64,000 nt of DNA from Pseudomonas sp. P8_241 (GCF_034008315.1 NZ_CP125377.1:1810001-1874000), one strand, 5' to 3'. Shown: positions 34,063 to 45,093, counted from the stretch's first letter. Numbers and translations: made by a program. The notes: generated by a model from the sequence alone, not told the origin.

Positions 34063-35781
34063 ATGCCGCAGCAATGGCCAGCCGCCGATATCGCCCGCTT
34101 GATCCTCGATGGCTTTGACGATTACCGCGAGCATTTCCGCCAGATCACCGACGGCGCCCGGGCCCGTTTCGAACAGGCCAAGTGGCAGGAGACTCAATCG
34201 GCGTCAGCGGCGCGGATCAATCTGTACGAAGAAAAGGTCAGTGAAACGGTGGAGCGACTGCGCACCGCGTTTGATACCGACACCCTGGACGTCAGTTGCT
34301 GGCCGCTGGTAAAAAGCGCCTACATCAGCCTGATCGACCTGCGTTTCGACGATGAACTGTCCGAGACCTGGTACAACTCGATCTTCTGCGGGCTGTTCAG
34401 CCATGACCTGATCAGCGACGGCTGCATGTTCATCCACACTACCCGGCCGAGCCTGCGCCGGGCCCGCGCTGCGCAAACCCGCACCTATAAGCCTCATGGG
34501 CAATTGTCCGGCATGCTCGCGAGCATTTTTGCCGACTACCGCTTCAGCGAGGAATACGCCGACCTGCCCGGCGACCTCAAGCGCCTCGAAGCGCAGTTGC
34601 GCGAGAACCTTCCGGACTGGGTGTGCAAAGACCCGGAGCTGAGCGTCGAACTGTTTTCTTCCGTGCTCTACCGCAACAAGGGCGCGTACCTGGTGGGGCG
34701 CATCTACACCGCTGATGAGCAATGGCCGCTGGCGATTCCGCTGCTGCACCTCGAAGGTCGCGGCATCCAGATCGATGCGCTGATCACCGACGAGGCGGAC
34801 GTGTCGATCATCTTCTCGTTCACCCGTTCGTACTTCATGGTCGATGTGCCGGTGCCTGCGGAGTTCATCGGCTTCCTCAAGCGCATTCTGCCGGGCAAGC
34901 ACATCGCCGAGCTGTACACCTCGATTGGCTTCTACAAGCACGGCAAGTCCGAGTTCTACCGGGCATTGATCAATCACCTGGCCAGTACCGACGACCAGTT
35001 CATCATGGCCCCCGGCGTGCGCGGCATGGTCATGAGCGTGTTCACCCTGCCGGGGTTCAACACCGTGTTCAAAATCATCAAGGACCGTTTTTCGCCGTCG
35101 AAAAACGTGGACCGTGCCACGGTGATCGAGAAGTATCGCCTGGTGAAAAGCGTCGACCGCGTCGGACGCATGGCCGATACCCAGGAGTTCGCCGATTTCC
35201 GTTTCCCGCTAAGCAAATTCGACCCGGCGTGCCTGGAAGAACTGCTGGAAGTCGCGCCGTCCACGGTCTCGGTGGAAGGCGACACGGTGCTGATCCGCCA
35301 CTGCTGGACCGAGCGACGCATGACCCCGCTGAACCTGTACCTGGAAAACGCCAACGAGGCGCAAGTACGCGAGGCGCTCGAAGATTACGGTCTGGCGATC
35401 AAACAACTGGCGGCAGCGAACATTTTCCCCGGCGACATGCTGCTGAAGAACTTCGGCGTCACCCGCCACGGCCGGGTGGTGTTTTATGACTACGACGAGA
35501 TCTGCTTCCTGACCGAAGCCAACTTCCGCCATATCCCGCAGCCGCGGACCCCGGAAGACGAAATGGCGTCCGAGCCGTGGTATTCGATCGGGCCGCTGGA
35601 TGTATTTCCCGAGGAGTTTCCGCCGTTTCTGTTTGCCGATTTCGGCCAGCGCAGGTTGTTCGATCAACTGCATGGCGAGTTGTACAACGCCGATTACTGG
35701 AAAAGCCTGCAGGAGGCGATTCGGGGGGGGAAGGTGATTGATGTGTTTCCGTATCGGCGCAAGGGCCACGATACCGAATAA
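34063..35781 (+). CDS. aceK: Isocitrate dehydrogenase kinase/phosphatase
   Basis: A 572-residue bifunctional enzyme that phosphorylates and dephosphorylates isocitrate dehydrogenase, directing carbon between the TCA cycle and the glyoxylate shunt. Family features include [31 protein letters not shown] central sequence, the ATP-binding [28 protein letters not shown], and [31 protein letters not shown] with the catalytic aspartate. The length is normal. In enterobacteria it sits with aceBA; here it stands alone, divergent from the split transporter. Confidence 0.96.
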   Translation: MPQQWPAADIARLILDGFDDYREHFRQITDGARARFEQAKWQETQSASAARINLYEEKVSETVERLRTAFDTDTLDVSCWPLVKSAYISLIDLRFDDELSETWYNSIFCGLFSHDLISDGCMFIHTTRPSLRRARAAQTRTYKPHGQLSGMLASIFADYRFSEEYADLPGDLKRLEAQLRENLPDWVCKDPELSVELFSSVLYRNKGAYLVGRIYTADEQWPLAIPLLHLEGRGIQIDALITDEADVSIIFSFTRSYFMVDVPVPAEFIGFLKRILPGKHIAELYTSIGFYKHGKSEFYRALINHLASTDDQFIMAPGVRGMVMSVFTLPGFNTVFKIIKDRFSPSKNVDRATVIEKYRLVKSVDRVGRMADTQEFADFRFPLSKFDPACLEELLEVAPSTVSVEGDTVLIRHCWTERRMTPLNLYLENANEAQVREALEDYGLAIKQLAAANIFPGDMLLKNFGVTRHGRVVFYDYDEICFLTEANFRHIPQPRTPEDEMASEPWYSIGPLDVFPEEFPPFLFADFGQRRLFDQLHGELYNADYWKSLQEAIRGGKVIDVFPYRRKGHDTE

Positions 35782-35794
35782 CCCCACCCCCCCC

Positions 35795-35878
35795 TGTAGG
35801 AGCCGGCTTGCCGGCGAAGGCAATCCTGAGCCTTGCATCGTCAGTGCGGACGCCTTCGCCAGCAAGCCGGCTCCTACA
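35795..35878. repeat. REP pair
   Basis: TGTAGGAGCCGGCTTGCCGG and its inverted copy enclose about 45 bases between aceK and hrpA. It belongs to the same subfamily as the copy at 3074-3157. Confidence 0.9.
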
Positions 35879-35951
35879 AGGGATCTCGTTCGTCCTTCAA
35901 ATCTGCGACAATCGGCACCCTGCGCCACTAGACGACTGAATTGCGTACCCG

Positions 35952-38900
35952 ATGACCGACGAATCGCCCTCCATCGACAAACTGCTGAAAAACCTCGATC
36001 ACGCCATGCTCGCCGACCGCCACCGGCTGCGGCGGCAGTTGCTTGAGCTGCGCAAGAAACCCGACGAGGCCAAGCTGGCCCAGTGGGTGGCGCGGATGCA
36101 GGCGTCCTGCGATCAGGTGCTGGCGCGCAAGGCTAGCCTGCCGGTAATCCGTTACGACGACAGCCTGCCCATCGCCGCCAAGCGCGACGAAATCAAGAAG
36201 GCGCTGGAAAAGCATCAGGTGCTGATCATCGCTGGCGAAACCGGCTCGGGTAAAACCACCCAGTTGCCGAAGATCTGCCTGGAAATCGGTCGCGGTCAAC
36301 ACGGCCTGATCGGCCACACCCAGCCGCGCCGGATTGCTGCGCGCAGCGTAGCCAGTCGCGTAGCCGAAGAATTGGGCACGCCATTGGGCGCCTTGGTCGG
36401 CTATCAGGTGCGGTTCGAGGATCAGAGCGATTCCAACACCCTGATCAAACTGATGACCGACGGCATTCTGCTGGCAGAAACCCAGAACGACCGCTACCTG
36501 GAACGCTACGACACGATCATCGTCGACGAAGCCCACGAACGCAGCCTCAATATCGACTTTCTGCTCGGCTACCTGAAAACCCTGTTGCCGCGTCGCCCGG
36601 ACCTGAAAGTCATCATCACCTCGGCAACCATCGACCTGGAGCGGTTCTCCAGGCACTTCGACGATGCGCCGATTGTCGAGGTGTCTGGCCGCACCTTCCC
36701 GGTGGACACCTGGTATCGACCGCTGACGCTTGAGCAGGACGAAGAGGGCAACCGCGTCGAGGACGACCTGACGGTGGATCAGGCGATCCTCGCCACCCTC
36801 GATGAAATCGCCGCGTTTGAGCGCAGCGAACGCCGCAGTCCCGGTGACGTGCTGGTGTTCCTGCCGGGCGAGCGTGAAATTCGTGACGCGGCAGACATGC
36901 TGCGCAAGGCCCAGCTCAAGCACACCGAGATTCTGCCGTTGTACGCTCGACTGTCGCCGGCCGAGCAACAACGGATTTTCCAGTCCCACCCTGGGCGTCG
37001 CGTGGTGCTGGCGACCAACGTCGCGGAAACCTCGCTGACCGTGCCGGGCATCCGTTACGTGATCGACAGCGGCACCGCACGCATCAGTCGCTACAGCTAC
37101 CGCGCCAAGGTCCAGCGCCTGCCCATCGAAGCGGTTTCACAAGCCAGCGCCAACCAGCGTAAGGGGCGCTGCGGACGGGTCGAACCGGGTATCTGCATCC
37201 GCCTCTACAGCGAAGAAGATTTCCTCGGGCGCCCGGAATTTACCGATCCGGAAATCCTGCGTACCAACCTCGCCGCCGTTATTTTGCAGATGCTGCACCT
37301 GCGTCTCGGCGAGGTCACCGCGTTTCCGTTCATCGAACCGCCGGATGGCAAGGCGATCAGCGACGGTTACAACCTGCTGCAGGAGCTCTCGGCAGTGGAC
37401 CGCAACAGCCAGCTTACCCCGCTCGGTCGTCAGTTGGCGCGGCTGCCGGTGGACCCGCGCATGGGGCGCATGCTGATTGAAGCGGCCAGGCTTGGCAGCT
37501 TGCAGGAAGTGCTGATCGTCGCCAGCGCCATGTCGATCCAGGACCCGCGCGAGCGACCGCCGGAACGCCAGCAAGCGGCGGATCAGGCCCATGCTCAATG
37601 GAAAGACACCGATTCGGATTTCGCCGGGCTGGTCAATCTGTGGCGTGGTTTTGAAGAGCAGCGCCAGGCGCTGACGGCCAGTCCACTGCGCAATTGGTGC
37701 CGCAAGAATTTCCTCAATTACCTGCGCTTGCGTGAATGGCGTGACTCCCATCGCCAGTTGAGCCTGATCTGCCGCGACATGCAGTTGAGCCTCAATAAAG
37801 AGCCGGCGGATTACCCGAAACTGCACAAAGCGGTATTGGTGGGCCTGCTCAGCCAGATCGGCCAGAAAACTGAAGATGGCGATTACCTCGGTGCGCGTCA
37901 GCGGCGCTTCTGGATTCATCCGTCGTCGGGCATCGGCAAGAAGCGCCCGCAGTGGCTGATGACCGCCGAACTGGTGGAAACCACCAAGCTCTACGCACGT
38001 ATGGTGGCGAAGATCGACGCCGACTGGATCGAACCGCTGGCCGGGCACCTGATCAAGAAAAACCACTTCGAGCCGCATTGGGAGAAGAAGCGCGGCCAGG
38101 TGGTTGCGTTCGAGCAGATCACCCTGTTCGGCTTGATCGTGGTCGGTCGTCGTCCCGTGCACTACGGCCCGGTCGACCCGGGGGTGTCCCGCGAGTTGTT
38201 TATTCGTGAAGCGCTGGTGCGTGGCGAAATTCAGTCCCGTGCCAAGTGTCTGACCGCCAACAAGCAACTGCTGGAACAACTCGACGAGCTGGAAGCCAAG
38301 GCCCGTCGCCGCGACATTCTCGCCGACGAAGAAACCCTGTATGCCTTCTACGATGCAAGGCTTCCGGCGGAGATCCACCAGACCGCGACCTTCGACAGTT
38401 GGTACCGAATCAACAGCCAGAAAGACCCGCAGCTGCTGATCATGCGCGAAGAGGACGTACTGGCCCGCGAAGCCAGTGAAGTCACCGCCCAGCATTACCC
38501 GGACACCCTGCACATCGGCGATCTGGAATTGGCCTTGAGCTACCACTTCGAACCGAACCATCCACGTGACGGCGTGACCTTGCGCGTGCCGGCACCACTG
38601 TTGCCGATGCTGCCGCCGGAGCGCCTGGAATGGCTGGTGCCGGGTTTGATCGAAGCCAAGTGCATTGCCCTGGTGCGAAACCTGCCCAAAGCCCTGCGCA
38701 AGAATTTCGTGCCGGTACCCGATTTCGTCAAAGCGGCGTTGCAGCGCATGACCTTTGCCGAGGGCTCGCTGCCCCAGGCGTTGGGCCGTGAGCTGCTGCG
38801 CATGACCGGCGCTCGTGTCAGCGATGAAGCCTGGAGCGAAGCGGCGCAGCAGGTCGAAAGCCATCTGCGGATGAACCTGGAAATCGTCGATGCACAGGGC

Positions 38901-39863
38901 AAGTTCCTCGGCGAGGGCCGTGATCTGGCTGAACTGACGGCCCGCTTTGTCGAAGCCAGCCAGGCTGCTTTGGCGGTACCGCAAACCGCGAAAAGCCAGC
39001 AACCGGTCGAGCCGAAAGTGTTCGCTGCCGTGGCCGAGAAAACCCAGCAGAAGATTGCCGGGCTGTCGATGACGGTTTATCCGGCCTTGGTGGAAGAGGG
39101 CGGTACGGTCAAGGAAGGCCGCTTCTCGACGCCAGCCGAAGCCGAGTTCCAGCATCGTCGTGCGTTGCAACGCCTGCTGATGCAGCAACTGGCCGAGCCT
39201 GCCAAGTTCCTGCGTGGCAAGTTACCGGGCTTGACCGAATTGGGCCTGCTGTACCGCGACATGGGACGTGTCGATGCGTTGGTGGAAGACATTCTGCTGG
39301 CCAGCCTCGACAGCTGCATTCTTGAAGGTGAAGACCCATTACCCCGTGACGGCGCCGGTTTGGCATCGCTGGCCGAGCGCAAGCGTAGCGCCTGGACCGA
39401 GCACGCCGAACGCGTGGCGAAGCTGACGCTGGAAATCCTCAAGCTGTGGCACGGTCTGCAAAAACGCTTCAAAGGCAAGATCGACCTGGCGCAAGCCGTG
39501 GCCCTGAACGACATCAAACAACAACTCAGCCATCTGGTGTATCCGGGGTTTGTCCGGGAAACGCCGATGCAGTGGCTCAAGGAATTGCCGCGTTATCTCA
39601 AAGCCATCGAACAGCGCTTCGAAAAAATCGGTGCCCAGGTGCAGCGGGACAGGGTCTGGAGCGGCGAATTGTCCGGCCTGTGGACGCAATACCAGACCCG
39701 CGCCAACAAGCATGCCCAGGAAGGCAAGCGCGATCCGCAGTTGGAACTGTATCGCTGGTGGCTCGAGGAGTACCGGGTTTCATTGTTCGCCCAGCAGTTG
39801 GGGACCAAGGTCCCGATCTCCGACAAACGCCTGAGCAAGCAGTGGACCCAGGTCGAACCCTGA
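35952..39863 (+). CDS. hrpA: ATP-dependent RNA helicase HrpA (DEAH box)
   Basis: A 1303-residue DEAH/RHA helicase of normal HrpA length. Motif I is AGETGSGKTTQLPK, motif II is DEAHERSLN, motif III is ITSATID, and motif VI is QRKGRCGRVEPG. The winged-helix/ratchet and OB-like regions follow, with the long C-terminal DUF3418 region characteristic of HrpA. It acts in mRNA processing and rescue of stalled translation. It is a single gene bordered by REP pairs on both sides. Confidence 0.96.
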   Translation: MTDESPSIDKLLKNLDHAMLADRHRLRRQLLELRKKPDEAKLAQWVARMQASCDQVLARKASLPVIRYDDSLPIAAKRDEIKKALEKHQVLIIAGETGSGKTTQLPKICLEIGRGQHGLIGHTQPRRIAARSVASRVAEELGTPLGALVGYQVRFEDQSDSNTLIKLMTDGILLAETQNDRYLERYDTIIVDEAHERSLNIDFLLGYLKTLLPRRPDLKVIITSATIDLERFSRHFDDAPIVEVSGRTFPVDTWYRPLTLEQDEEGNRVEDDLTVDQAILATLDEIAAFERSERRSPGDVLVFLPGEREIRDAADMLRKAQLKHTEILPLYARLSPAEQQRIFQSHPGRRVVLATNVAETSLTVPGIRYVIDSGTARISRYSYRAKVQRLPIEAVSQASANQRKGRCGRVEPGICIRLYSEEDFLGRPEFTDPEILRTNLAAVILQMLHLRLGEVTAFPFIEPPDGKAISDGYNLLQELSAVDRNSQLTPLGRQLARLPVDPRMGRMLIEAARLGSLQEVLIVASAMSIQDPRERPPERQQAADQAHAQWKDTDSDFAGLVNLWRGFEEQRQALTASPLRNWCRKNFLNYLRLREWRDSHRQLSLICRDMQLSLNKEPADYPKLHKAVLVGLLSQIGQKTEDGDYLGARQRRFWIHPSSGIGKKRPQWLMTAELVETTKLYARMVAKIDADWIEPLAGHLIKKNHFEPHWEKKRGQVVAFEQITLFGLIVVGRRPVHYGPVDPGVSRELFIREALVRGEIQSRAKCLTANKQLLEQLDELEAKARRRDILADEETLYAFYDARLPAEIHQTATFDSWYRINSQKDPQLLIMREEDVLAREASEVTAQHYPDTLHIGDLELALSYHFEPNHPRDGVTLRVPAPLLPMLPPERLEWLVPGLIEAKCIALVRNLPKALRKNFVPVPDFVKAALQRMTFAEGSLPQALGRELLRMTGARVSDEAWSEAAQQVESHLRMNLEIVDAQGKFLGEGRDLAELTARFVEASQAALAVPQTAKSQQPVEPKVFAAVAEKTQQKIAGLSMTVYPALVEEGGTVKEGRFSTPAEAEFQHRRALQRLLMQQLAEPAKFLRGKLPGLTELGLLYRDMGRVDALVEDILLASLDSCILEGEDPLPRDGAGLASLAERKRSAWTEHAERVAKLTLEILKLWHGLQKRFKGKIDLAQAVALNDIKQQLSHLVYPGFVRETPMQWLKELPRYLKAIEQRFEKIGAQVQRDRVWSGELSGLWTQYQTRANKHAQEGKRDPQLELYRWWLEEYRVSLFAQQLGTKVPISDKRLSKQWTQVEP

Positions 39864-39873
39864 CACGGCCCCC

Positions 39874-39939
39874 TGTAGGAGCCGGCTTGCTGGCGATGGC
39901 GTTCTTCAAGGCGCTTTCGCCAGCAAGCCGGCTCCTACA
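39874..39939. repeat. REP pair
   Basis: A short REP pair, TGTAGGAGCCGGCTTGCTGGCGA and its inverse with a 20-base spacer, just after the hrpA stop. Confidence 0.9.
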
Positions 39940-40182
39940 GGTTAGCCATCCCCATTCCGAAACGCCGTTTCAGGTCAAGTCATCTCGCAAATAGGGCGAA
40001 AACCCAAGGTTTATGGCAAACTTCGCGCCTATAAACGCCGGCCCCGCGGTTTTGAGCCTTCACGCTGCGGGCAGGCCGGAATAAAGCGATGCCAGGTTTG
40101 CCTCCCCGGATGGGAATAGACCCCTTGTGTGTTGGTACGTCGGTGCCAATGCTTTCTGCCTGAACAGATTAGAGACACGACC

Positions 40183-41304
40183 ATGCATAACGTCGTCATC
40201 AGCGGCACCGGCCTGTACACCCCGGCCAGCAGCATCTCCAACGAAGAGCTGGTGCAGTCTTTCAATACCTATGTGGCGCAATTCAACACCGATAACGCCG
40301 ACGCCATCGCACGTGGTGAAGTCCAGGCGTTGACCGAGTCCAGCGCAGCCTTCATCGAAAAAGCGTCCGGCATCAAGAGCCGCTTTGTCATGGACAAGGA
40401 AGGCATCCTCGACCCGCAGCGTATGGCACCGCGCCTGCCGGAGCGTTCCAACGACGAGTGGTCGGTCCTTTGCCAAATGGCCATCGGCGCTGCCGAGCAA
40501 GCCTTGCAACGTGCCGGCAAGACCGCGGCGGACATCGACGGCGTGATCGTCGCCTGCTCCAACCTGCAACGCGCTTATCCGGCGATTGCCATCGAAGTTC
40601 AGGAAGCGCTGGGCATTCAGGGCTTCGGCTTTGACATGAACGTGGCGTGCTCCTCGGCGACCTTCGGCATCCAGACCGCCGCCAACAGCGTGAAGCTGGG
40701 CCAGGCCCGGGCGATCCTGATGGTCAACCCTGAAGTTTGCACTGGTCACCTGAACTTCCGTGACCGCGACAGCCACTTCATCTTCGGCGATGCGGCCACT
40801 GCCGTGATCATCGAGCGTGCTGACCTTGCGACGTCCAAGCATCAGTTCGATATTGTCAGCACCAAGTTGCTGACCAAGTTCTCCAACAACATCCGCAACA
40901 ACTTCGGCTTCCTCAACCGCGCGGCGGAAGAGGGCATCGGTGCCAAGGACAAATTGTTCGTGCAGGAAGGCCGCAAGGTGTTCAAGGAAGTCTGCCCAAT
41001 GGTGGCCGAGCTGATCGCGGCGCATCTGGAAGAAAACCAGCTCAACATCAGTGACGTGAAGCGTTTCTGGCTGCACCAGGCCAACCTGAGCATGAATCAC
41101 CTGATCGTCAGGAAACTGCTCGGCCGCGACGCCACCGAACAGGAAGCGCCGGTGATTCTCGACACCTACGCCAACACCAGCTCCGCAGGTTCGGTGATTG
41201 CGTTCCACAAGAACCAGGATGATCTGGCTGCCGGCTCGCTGGCGGTGCTCAGCTCGTTCGGCGCCGGATACTCGATTGGTAGCGTGTTGCTGCGCAAGCG
41301 CTGA
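40183..41304 (+). CDS. Beta-ketoacyl-ACP synthase III family protein (FabH-like, PA3286-type)
   Basis: A 373-residue KAS III-type thiolase-fold enzyme. The catalytic triad is intact: Cys156 (NVACSSATFG), His298 (WLHQANLSMN) and Asn331 (YANTSSAG). It is longer than FabH of about 320 residues because of an N-terminal insertion (residues about 25-60), as in P. aeruginosa PA3286. That enzyme is reported to feed octanoyl-CoA from beta-oxidation into fatty-acid synthesis; the same role here is inferred from similarity. ATG 40183 begins MHNVVISGTG. Confidence 0.9.
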   Translation: MHNVVISGTGLYTPASSISNEELVQSFNTYVAQFNTDNADAIARGEVQALTESSAAFIEKASGIKSRFVMDKEGILDPQRMAPRLPERSNDEWSVLCQMAIGAAEQALQRAGKTAADIDGVIVACSNLQRAYPAIAIEVQEALGIQGFGFDMNVACSSATFGIQTAANSVKLGQARAILMVNPEVCTGHLNFRDRDSHFIFGDAATAVIIERADLATSKHQFDIVSTKLLTKFSNNIRNNFGFLNRAAEEGIGAKDKLFVQEGRKVFKEVCPMVAELIAAHLEENQLNISDVKRFWLHQANLSMNHLIVRKLLGRDATEQEAPVILDTYANTSSAGSVIAFHKNQDDLAAGSLAVLSSFGAGYSIGSVLLRKR

Positions 41305-41320
41305 TCGTGTTGCTGTAACT

Positions 41321-41404
41321 AAAAAAGATCGCAGCCTGCGGCAGCTCCCACGGGATCGAGTTTATCGATCAAGGTAGGAGCTGCCGCAGGCTGCGATCTT
41401 TTTT
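41321..41404. terminator. Long palindrome with T-runs on both strands (bidirectional terminator)
   Basis: AAAAAAGATCGCAGCCTGCG pairs with the inverse sequence ending in CGATCTTTTTT, around a 38-base middle that itself contains ATCGA repeats. It lies between the convergent KAS III and porin genes and belongs to a second repeat class (GATCGCAGCCTGCGGCAGCTCC) seen again at 51900, 56620 and 59954. Confidence 0.8.
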
Positions 41405-41533
41405 GTATGTGGGTAAAGCCAAAAAACAAACAGCCCGGCGATGAAGTATCGGAGGATGATGGGGACCGATACATCAACACCAGGCTGTAAAAGGGGCTCA
41501 GGCATCCTTGCCGGAGGCGTGTAGCGGGGTGAA

Positions 41534-42856
41534 TCAGAACTTCGCTTCAGCATCCAGTTGCAGGGTGTTGATGTCGGAGTCCTTGAGGGTCGCGTTGGTG
41601 TAGTCAGAGTTAGCCATGAAGTACGTCGCGCCCAGGGTGAAGTTCTTGTCCAGTTCGTAGCTTACTTTCAGCTTGCTGCCGCGTGATCCGGTGTAGCCGT
41701 TGGCAAAGTCGGAGTCGGTGAACGCGCCGACCACTGCGTTACGCTGCACGTCGCGGTAGTTGTAGTCCACGCCGAAGCCGTAGAACTTGGTCTTGACGCC
41801 AGCCAGCCAGCCCATGTCCTGATCGTTGCTGGCATCGTCGTTGTTGACGATCTGGCCGTACAGCGAGAGTGGCATTGGCAGACCACCGATTTCCAGCTGA
41901 CCAAAACCTTCGTACAGCTTGAACTGCTCGCCCGGGCTGTTGCCGTTGACGGCCAGCGCGCACGGTGCGGTGACGCTGCCGGTGGTAGGGCAGGCGCTAC
42001 TGTCATCGTTGTCGTAGGCGTAGATACTGCCGCCCAAGGTCATTTTCAGGTTGTCGGTAATGGCGAAGCGCGCACCCAACTGGCCAGCGTACAGACGCAA
42101 GTCGTGTTTGAACTGCACACCCTCACCATCAACGTTGTCCTTGAGGGTGTAGTGACCGGCGCTACCGAACAGTTCGGTGTTACCCAGTGGATATTTGTAA
42201 GTGACGGCCAGACCTTCCGGGTTGATGTCGCTGTCCCAGATGATGTCGCCCATGCTCACCCACGGCTGCAGCATCTTGCCGCCGATCAGGTGCAGGTTCT
42301 TGATGGCGTCGGGGTGGTAATCGACGTAGCCCAGGTCGAGCCAGATCTGCTTCTTGTCGAAGTAGTTGTTCAGGTCCTGGTTGGTCGAGCGCGCATCGTC
42401 GCTGCTACCGGTGGCGATACGAATACCGGTGTCGACTTGCGGGTTGATCTCGGTGAACGCACCCAGGCGGGCACGAATGCGCTGGCGATCCTGGTCTTTG
42501 TTGTTCGAAACGCCGTCGTTGTGCACGTTTTCCTGACGGAAACGCACGTCACCCTTGAATTGGGTCTTGGCGGCCCACGCCAGTTTCTGGTCGAAGGTGC
42601 TCAGGGCGTCGGTTTTCTTCGCGGTCGCGGCGATTTGCTCATTGGTCTCTTGTTGAGCCTGACGGGCAATTTGCTGATCTTTCTGGTCCCGGGCCAGTTC
42701 GGCCTGCAGTTCGCTGTACTGCGCGTTGGTAATCGAGCCGTTAGCCTTGAGCATGTCGAGCAGTTTGGCGTCGACTGCGGCGTTGGCCGAAACACTCATG
42801 GCCAGCATCAGGCTGCCACAGAGGGCCGCCGCAGTTTTCGTGGAAGCAAGACGCAT
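41534..42856 (-). CDS. Putative outer-membrane porin
   Basis: A 440-residue exported protein. A signal peptide (AALCGSLMLAMSVSANA, cleavage near residue 26) is followed by a short coiled coil (SITNAQYSELQAELARDQKDQQIARQAQQE). A long beta-barrel region of alternating strands ends in an aromatic residue (LQLDAEAKF), the signal for the Bam machinery. The coiled-coil prefix plus barrel is the layout of the Pseudomonas 'putative porin' family. It is a single gene followed by the bidirectional terminator. Substrate unknown. Confidence 0.85.
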   Translation of the reverse strand: MRLASTKTAAALCGSLMLAMSVSANAAVDAKLLDMLKANGSITNAQYSELQAELARDQKDQQIARQAQQETNEQIAATAKKTDALSTFDQKLAWAAKTQFKGDVRFRQENVHNDGVSNNKDQDRQRIRARLGAFTEINPQVDTGIRIATGSSDDARSTNQDLNNYFDKKQIWLDLGYVDYHPDAIKNLHLIGGKMLQPWVSMGDIIWDSDINPEGLAVTYKYPLGNTELFGSAGHYTLKDNVDGEGVQFKHDLRLYAGQLGARFAITDNLKMTLGGSIYAYDNDDSSACPTTGSVTAPCALAVNGNSPGEQFKLYEGFGQLEIGGLPMPLSLYGQIVNNDDASNDQDMGWLAGVKTKFYGFGVDYNYRDVQRNAVVGAFTDSDFANGYTGSRGSKLKVSYELDKNFTLGATYFMANSDYTNATLKDSDINTLQLDAEAKF

Positions 42857-43139
42857 ATCAATCTCCGAAGATGAGAGTGGATGACTGAATCATCCAGGGC
42901 ACAACCGACCATTGATGGACGGAAAACAGTGGCCGGGTTAGAACCCGACGCTCTAAAAACAGGCGCCAGTATCGCGATGGTTTATTACAAAGCAGTGGCA
43001 ATGTGATGGCATGTCGATGACGATACGAAGTCATCGTGAACCCTTGAGTTAGAGCGCCTTCGTCCAAATGCCCGTGTGCAACGGGGAGCGATAAGCGATA
43101 CTCGCAAGGCTTTCGCACCATAAAAGAGTGAGGACGGTG

Positions 43140-44264
43140 ATGCCGTTGCAACGCCTGCAAAGACTGTCAGAAATCGCCCCGCAGACGTGGGATACCCTGG
43201 TGCCCGAGACGCAGCCTTTTCTGCGTCATGCTTTTTTGAGCGCGCTCGAGGACAGTGGCAGCGTCGGTCCGCATTCCGGCTGGCAGCCTGAGCATCTGTT
43301 GCACATGGACGGTGATCGCCTGATCGCGGCGCTGCCCAGTTACCGTAAATGGCACTCTTACGGCGAGTACGTGTTTGATCACGCCTGGGCCGATGCCTGT
43401 GAGCGTGCCGGCATCGACTATTACCCCAAGTTGCTGACCGCCGTACCGTTCAGCCCGGTCAGTGGGCCACGTCTGTTGGCCGCCACGGTCGAGGACGGTT
43501 TTGAATTATTGAAAAGCTTGCCGGGCTACCTCGAAATCGAACAGCTCTCCAGTGCCCACATCAATTTCACCGACCCGTTCACCGATACCGCCTTGAGTGA
43601 GCAGCCCGGCTGGTTGCAACGCATCGGCTGTCAGTACCACTGGCAGAACCGCGGTTATCGGGATTTTCAGGATTTCCTCGATGCCTTGAGTTCGCGCAAA
43701 CGCAAGCAGATGCGCAAGGAACGTGAACAGGTGGTGGGGCAGGGTTTCGATTTTGAATGGCTCGAAGGGCGGGAACTGAGCGAGGCGCAGTGGGATTTTG
43801 TTTATGCCTGCTACGCCAATACGTACGCGGTGCGTCGGCAAACGCCTTATCTGACCCGGGAATTTTTTAGTCTGTTGGCCGAGCGTATGCCGGAATCGAT
43901 TCGGGTAGTGCTGGCCAGGCAGGGCTCACGTCCGGTGGCGATGGCGTTCAGTCTGGTGGGGGGCGACAGCTTTTACGGACGCTACTGGGGATGCCTGGCG
44001 GAGTTCGATCGGCTGCATTTCGAGACCTGTTTCTACCAGGGCATGGACTATGCGATCGCCAACGGTTTCCAGCGTTTCGATGCCGGGGCGCAGGGTGAGC
44101 ACAAGCTGATTCGCGGATTCGAACCGGTGATTACGCACTCCTGGCACTACTTGCGTCATCCGGGTTTGAAAGCGGCGGTGAAGGATTTTCTGGCGCAGGA
44201 GCGGCTTGGCGTACTGGGTTACGCAGAAGAAGCGAGATCAGCCCTGCCTTACCGGCAAGGCTGA
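43140..44264 (+). CDS. FemAB-like GNAT protein (COG3146 family)
   Basis: A 374-residue protein with a double-GNAT, FemAB-like fold. The family motifs HSYGEYVFDHAWADACERAGIDYYPKLLTAVPFSPVSGPRLL and LSSRKRKQMRKEREQV, then YGRYWGCLAEFDRLHFETCFYQGMDYAIANGFQRFDAGAQGEHKL, are clear. It is annotated in relatives as a predicted N-acyltransferase or peptidoglycan-biosynthesis protein. ATG 43140 is preferred, with GAGG 6 bases upstream; an earlier GTG at 43128 overlaps that site. Confidence 0.87.
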   Translation: MPLQRLQRLSEIAPQTWDTLVPETQPFLRHAFLSALEDSGSVGPHSGWQPEHLLHMDGDRLIAALPSYRKWHSYGEYVFDHAWADACERAGIDYYPKLLTAVPFSPVSGPRLLAATVEDGFELLKSLPGYLEIEQLSSAHINFTDPFTDTALSEQPGWLQRIGCQYHWQNRGYRDFQDFLDALSSRKRKQMRKEREQVVGQGFDFEWLEGRELSEAQWDFVYACYANTYAVRRQTPYLTREFFSLLAERMPESIRVVLARQGSRPVAMAFSLVGGDSFYGRYWGCLAEFDRLHFETCFYQGMDYAIANGFQRFDAGAQGEHKLIRGFEPVITHSWHYLRHPGLKAAVKDFLAQERLGVLGYAEEARSALPYRQG

Positions 44265-44276
44265 TCATGTTAGCGG

Positions 44277-44975
44277 TCAGTTCTCTTCTTTGCCCAACCA
44301 GCGATACAGCACACCGCCGACTACCGCACCGAGCAATGGGGCGATCCAGAACATCCAGAGTTGTTGAATCGCCCAGCCACCGACAATCAGCGCCGGACCG
44401 GTGCTGCGCGCCGGGTTGACCGAGGTGTTGGTCACCGGGATCGAGATCAGGTGGATCAGCGTCAGCCCCAGGCCGATGGCAATCGGTGCAAGGCCAGCCG
44501 GCGCACGTTTGTCGGTGGCACCGAGGATGATCAGGATGAACATCGCGGTCATCACCAATTCACAGACGAAGCCCGCCGCCATCGAGTAGCCGCCAGGGGA
44601 ATGTTCGCCATAGCCGTTGGACGCCAGGCCGGAGGCCAGTTCAAAGCCTGGCTTGCCGCTGGCGATGAAGTACAGAAGGGCGGCTGCGATTACCCCGCCA
44701 ATCACCTGGGCGATGATGTAGGCCGGCAGTTCCTTGGCCGGAAAGCGTCCGCCGACCACCAGGCCCAGCGACACCGCCGGGTTGAGGTGACAACCGGAAA
44801 TATGGCCGATGGCAAACGCCATGGTCAGCACCGTCAGACCGAATGCGAAGGACACACCCAGCAGACCGATCCCCACGTCCGGAAAAGCTGCGGCCAGTAC
44901 CGCACTGCCGCAACCACCCAACACCAGCCAGAACGTGCCTACCAACTCTGTAGCCGAACGTTTGAACAGAGACAT
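44277..44975 (-). CDS. aqpZ: Aquaporin Z
   Basis: A 232-residue water channel of the inner membrane with six hydrophobic helices. Both NPA boxes are present: [12 protein letters not shown] and [14 protein letters not shown] histidine (residues about 174-178, LIHLIS) and the arginine of the second NPAR form the narrow selectivity filter of water-specific channels. ATG 44975 starts [25 protein letters not shown], the usual AqpZ opening. It is a single gene convergent with the FemAB-like gene. Confidence 0.95.
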   Translation of the reverse strand: MSLFKRSATELVGTFWLVLGGCGSAVLAAAFPDVGIGLLGVSFAFGLTVLTMAFAIGHISGCHLNPAVSLGLVVGGRFPAKELPAYIIAQVIGGVIAAALLYFIASGKPGFELASGLASNGYGEHSPGGYSMAAGFVCELVMTAMFILIILGATDKRAPAGLAPIAIGLGLTLIHLISIPVTNTSVNPARSTGPALIVGGWAIQQLWMFWIAPLLGAVVGGVLYRWLGKEEN

Positions 44976-45093
44976 GAGAGAGTGCCCTATCGAGATTATG
45001 CCGCCTTGTGCATCCAGCCGATGGACTGCAGAACCACCTCCAGAATGTTGAAGTGAGTACAGCACGGTTTTTTCAGAATTCCAGCGAGCATAA

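Noticed and set aside
37137..39188. 683-residue minus-strand open frame opposite hrpA
   Set aside because: Antisense shadow; the plus strand encodes full-length HrpA with all helicase motifs.
41321..41404. Ordinary REP pair
   Set aside because: The core (GATCGCAGCC) differs from the TGTAGGAGC REP class and the ends carry A/T runs, so it was called a bidirectional terminator-type palindrome instead.
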